A stretch of DNA of 64,000 bases from positions 1 through 64,000 of the IMG/VR virus record IMGVR_UViG_3300046501_000460. One strand, written 5' to 3'. Both the position numbers and the translations under genes were made by a program. This document shows positions 63,131-64,000 of the stretch, piece by piece (position 1 is the stretch's first letter; every line of letters starts with the position of its first letter). The stretch comes from a virus. Below the pieces are notes generated by a model that made no database searches, had not been told where the DNA came from, and saw only the letters and a list, made by a program, of their open reading frames with translations.

Positions 63131-63996
63131 CCTTCAAACCTCTCCTGGCCGTCGAGGCCGACTTCGACATCCTGACCTACCCTAAGCTGGCCAGCATTAA
63201 GCTGGACGGCATCCGCTGCGTCATCGTCGACGGTCAGGCCGTGACGCGCAGCCTGAAGCCGATCCCGAACGCGCACATCCGCGGCATCCTGTCGCGTGCC
63301 GAGCTGGACGGCCTGGACGGCGAGATTCTGTGCGCTGAGCCGACCGACCCGGACTGCTACCGGAAGACCAACAGCGCCGTCATGGGGCGCGACGGCGAGC
63401 CGGAATTCACCTTCTACGTGTTCGACAAACACGACGAGGCGGCTGACTTCCGCGAGCGTCTCGGCCGTGCCCACGACCTAGTGCAACGTCTCGGCGGCTG
63501 CCTCCTGCTGCTGGAACACACTGTCGTCACCTGCAAGGAGGAACTTGACGAGTTCGAGCAGCAGGCTGTTGATGCTGGCCACGAAGGCATCATGCTGCGC
63601 TGCCCGCAGGGCCGATATAAGCAGGGCCGCTCGACAGCGAAAGAGCAGATCCTGCTTAAGGTGAAGCGTTTCGTTGATGGCGAGGCCGAGGTGATCGGCG
63701 TGCAGGAGGAGATGGCCAACATGAACGAAGCGACGAAGAACGCCTTGGGCCAGACCGAGCGCTCGTCACATGCTGCCGGCAAGGTGGGCAAGGGTACGAT
63801 GGGCGCGCTGCTGGTGCGTGACCTGATGACCGGCGTCGAATTTTCGATCGGTAGCGGCTTCACCCGGGCCGATCGCGAGGCGGGTTGGCCGGTCGGCACG
63901 CTCGTGAAGTACAAGTCGTTCCCGGTCGGCGTGAAGGACAAGCCGCGCTTTCCGATTTTTCTCGGTCTCCGCTCGCGCGAAGACATGGCAGCCTAA
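63127..63996 (+). CDS. ATP-dependent DNA ligase (289 aa)
   Basis: Nucleotidyltransferase motifs: I 'I-K-L-D-G-I-R' with the adenylated Lys25, III 'L-D-G-E-I-L' at about 58-63, IIIa 'F-Y-V-F-D', IV 'E-G-I-M-L-R' and V 'L-L-K-V-K-R-F'. The C-terminal OB-like domain ('G-A-L-L-V-R-D-L-M-T-G-V-E-F') completes it. A compact T7-type enzyme, shorter than T7 ligase (about 360). It seals Okazaki fragments and completes the replication set. ATGA start overlap. Confidence 0.9.
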   Translation: MTFKPLLAVEADFDILTYPKLASIKLDGIRCVIVDGQAVTRSLKPIPNAHIRGILSRAELDGLDGEILCAEPTDPDCYRKTNSAVMGRDGEPEFTFYVFDKHDEAADFRERLGRAHDLVQRLGGCLLLLEHTVVTCKEELDEFEQQAVDAGHEGIMLRCPQGRYKQGRSTAKEQILLKVKRFVDGEAEVIGVQEEMANMNEATKNALGQTERSSHAAGKVGKGTMGALLVRDLMTGVEFSIGSGFTRADREAGWPVGTLVKYKSFPVGVKDKPRFPIFLGLRSREDMAA

Positions 63997-64000
63997 CCAT

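Overview
The window reads as one piece of a tailed double-stranded DNA phage, most likely a lytic siphophage of a GC-rich Gram-negative host (a Burkholderiales-type host is my guess, from base composition and codon use only). The sequence shows an HK97-type capsid block, a portal and terminase, a tail tube protein, a lambda-style G/GT frameshift before a tape measure, tail-tip genes and an autonomous replication block. I see no integrase, excisionase, CI-like repressor, rRNA, CRISPR array or convincing tRNA, so nothing points to lysogeny. Both ends cut through the genome: the tape measure runs off the left edge, and the ligase gene ends at the right edge.

Layout. (1) 1-15259, minus strand: late structural operon, read right to left: HTH protein (candidate small terminase), small membrane peptides, terminase large subunit, portal, S49 maturation protease, scaffold-like protein, decoration-like protein, major capsid, head-tail joining genes, tail terminator-like gene, tail tube, G/GT chaperones and tape measure. 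A GIY-YIG homing endonuclease sits on the opposite strand at 6053-6913. (2) 15284-15857: divergent control region with phased A-tracts, a palindrome, an array of TGGTNNNACCA dyads and a rightward promoter. (3) 15858-18511, plus strand: a few early-type genes, interrupted by a 713-base highly structured leader (16635-17347) with boxA/boxB-like elements. (4) 18435-19172, minus: an HNH-like gene that has lost its histidines. (5) 19173-19708: AT-rich promoter region. (6) 19709-40613, plus: about 60 small, tightly coupled genes, most unrecognised, including RadC-like, 3'-5' exonuclease and several HNH-type genes. (7) 40603-44408, minus: tail-tip or fibre operon with a repeat-built structural protein. 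(8) 44614-63996, plus: replication and nucleotide metabolism: RdgC, cytosine methyltransferase with two genes nested in another frame, deaminase-like protein, SNF2-type helicase, AEP primase-helicase, ssDNA-binding-like protein, DnaQ-like exonuclease, MazG, dNTP pyrophosphohydrolase-like protein, full-length Pol I-type polymerase and ATP-dependent ligase.

How it works together (inference). Region 8 supplies a nearly complete host-independent replisome plus control of the dNTP pool. Region 6 looks like the host-takeover cassette, read from the AT-rich region at 19.3-19.7 kb. Late genes are split into two leftward operons. Each group carries sigma70-like promoters that share a TGC-CA sequence just before and into the -10, and intrinsic terminators separate many late transcription units. 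Selfish endonuclease genes (GIY-YIG, HNH, HNH-AP2) are scattered through all regions, and one carries a copy of its neighbour's start.
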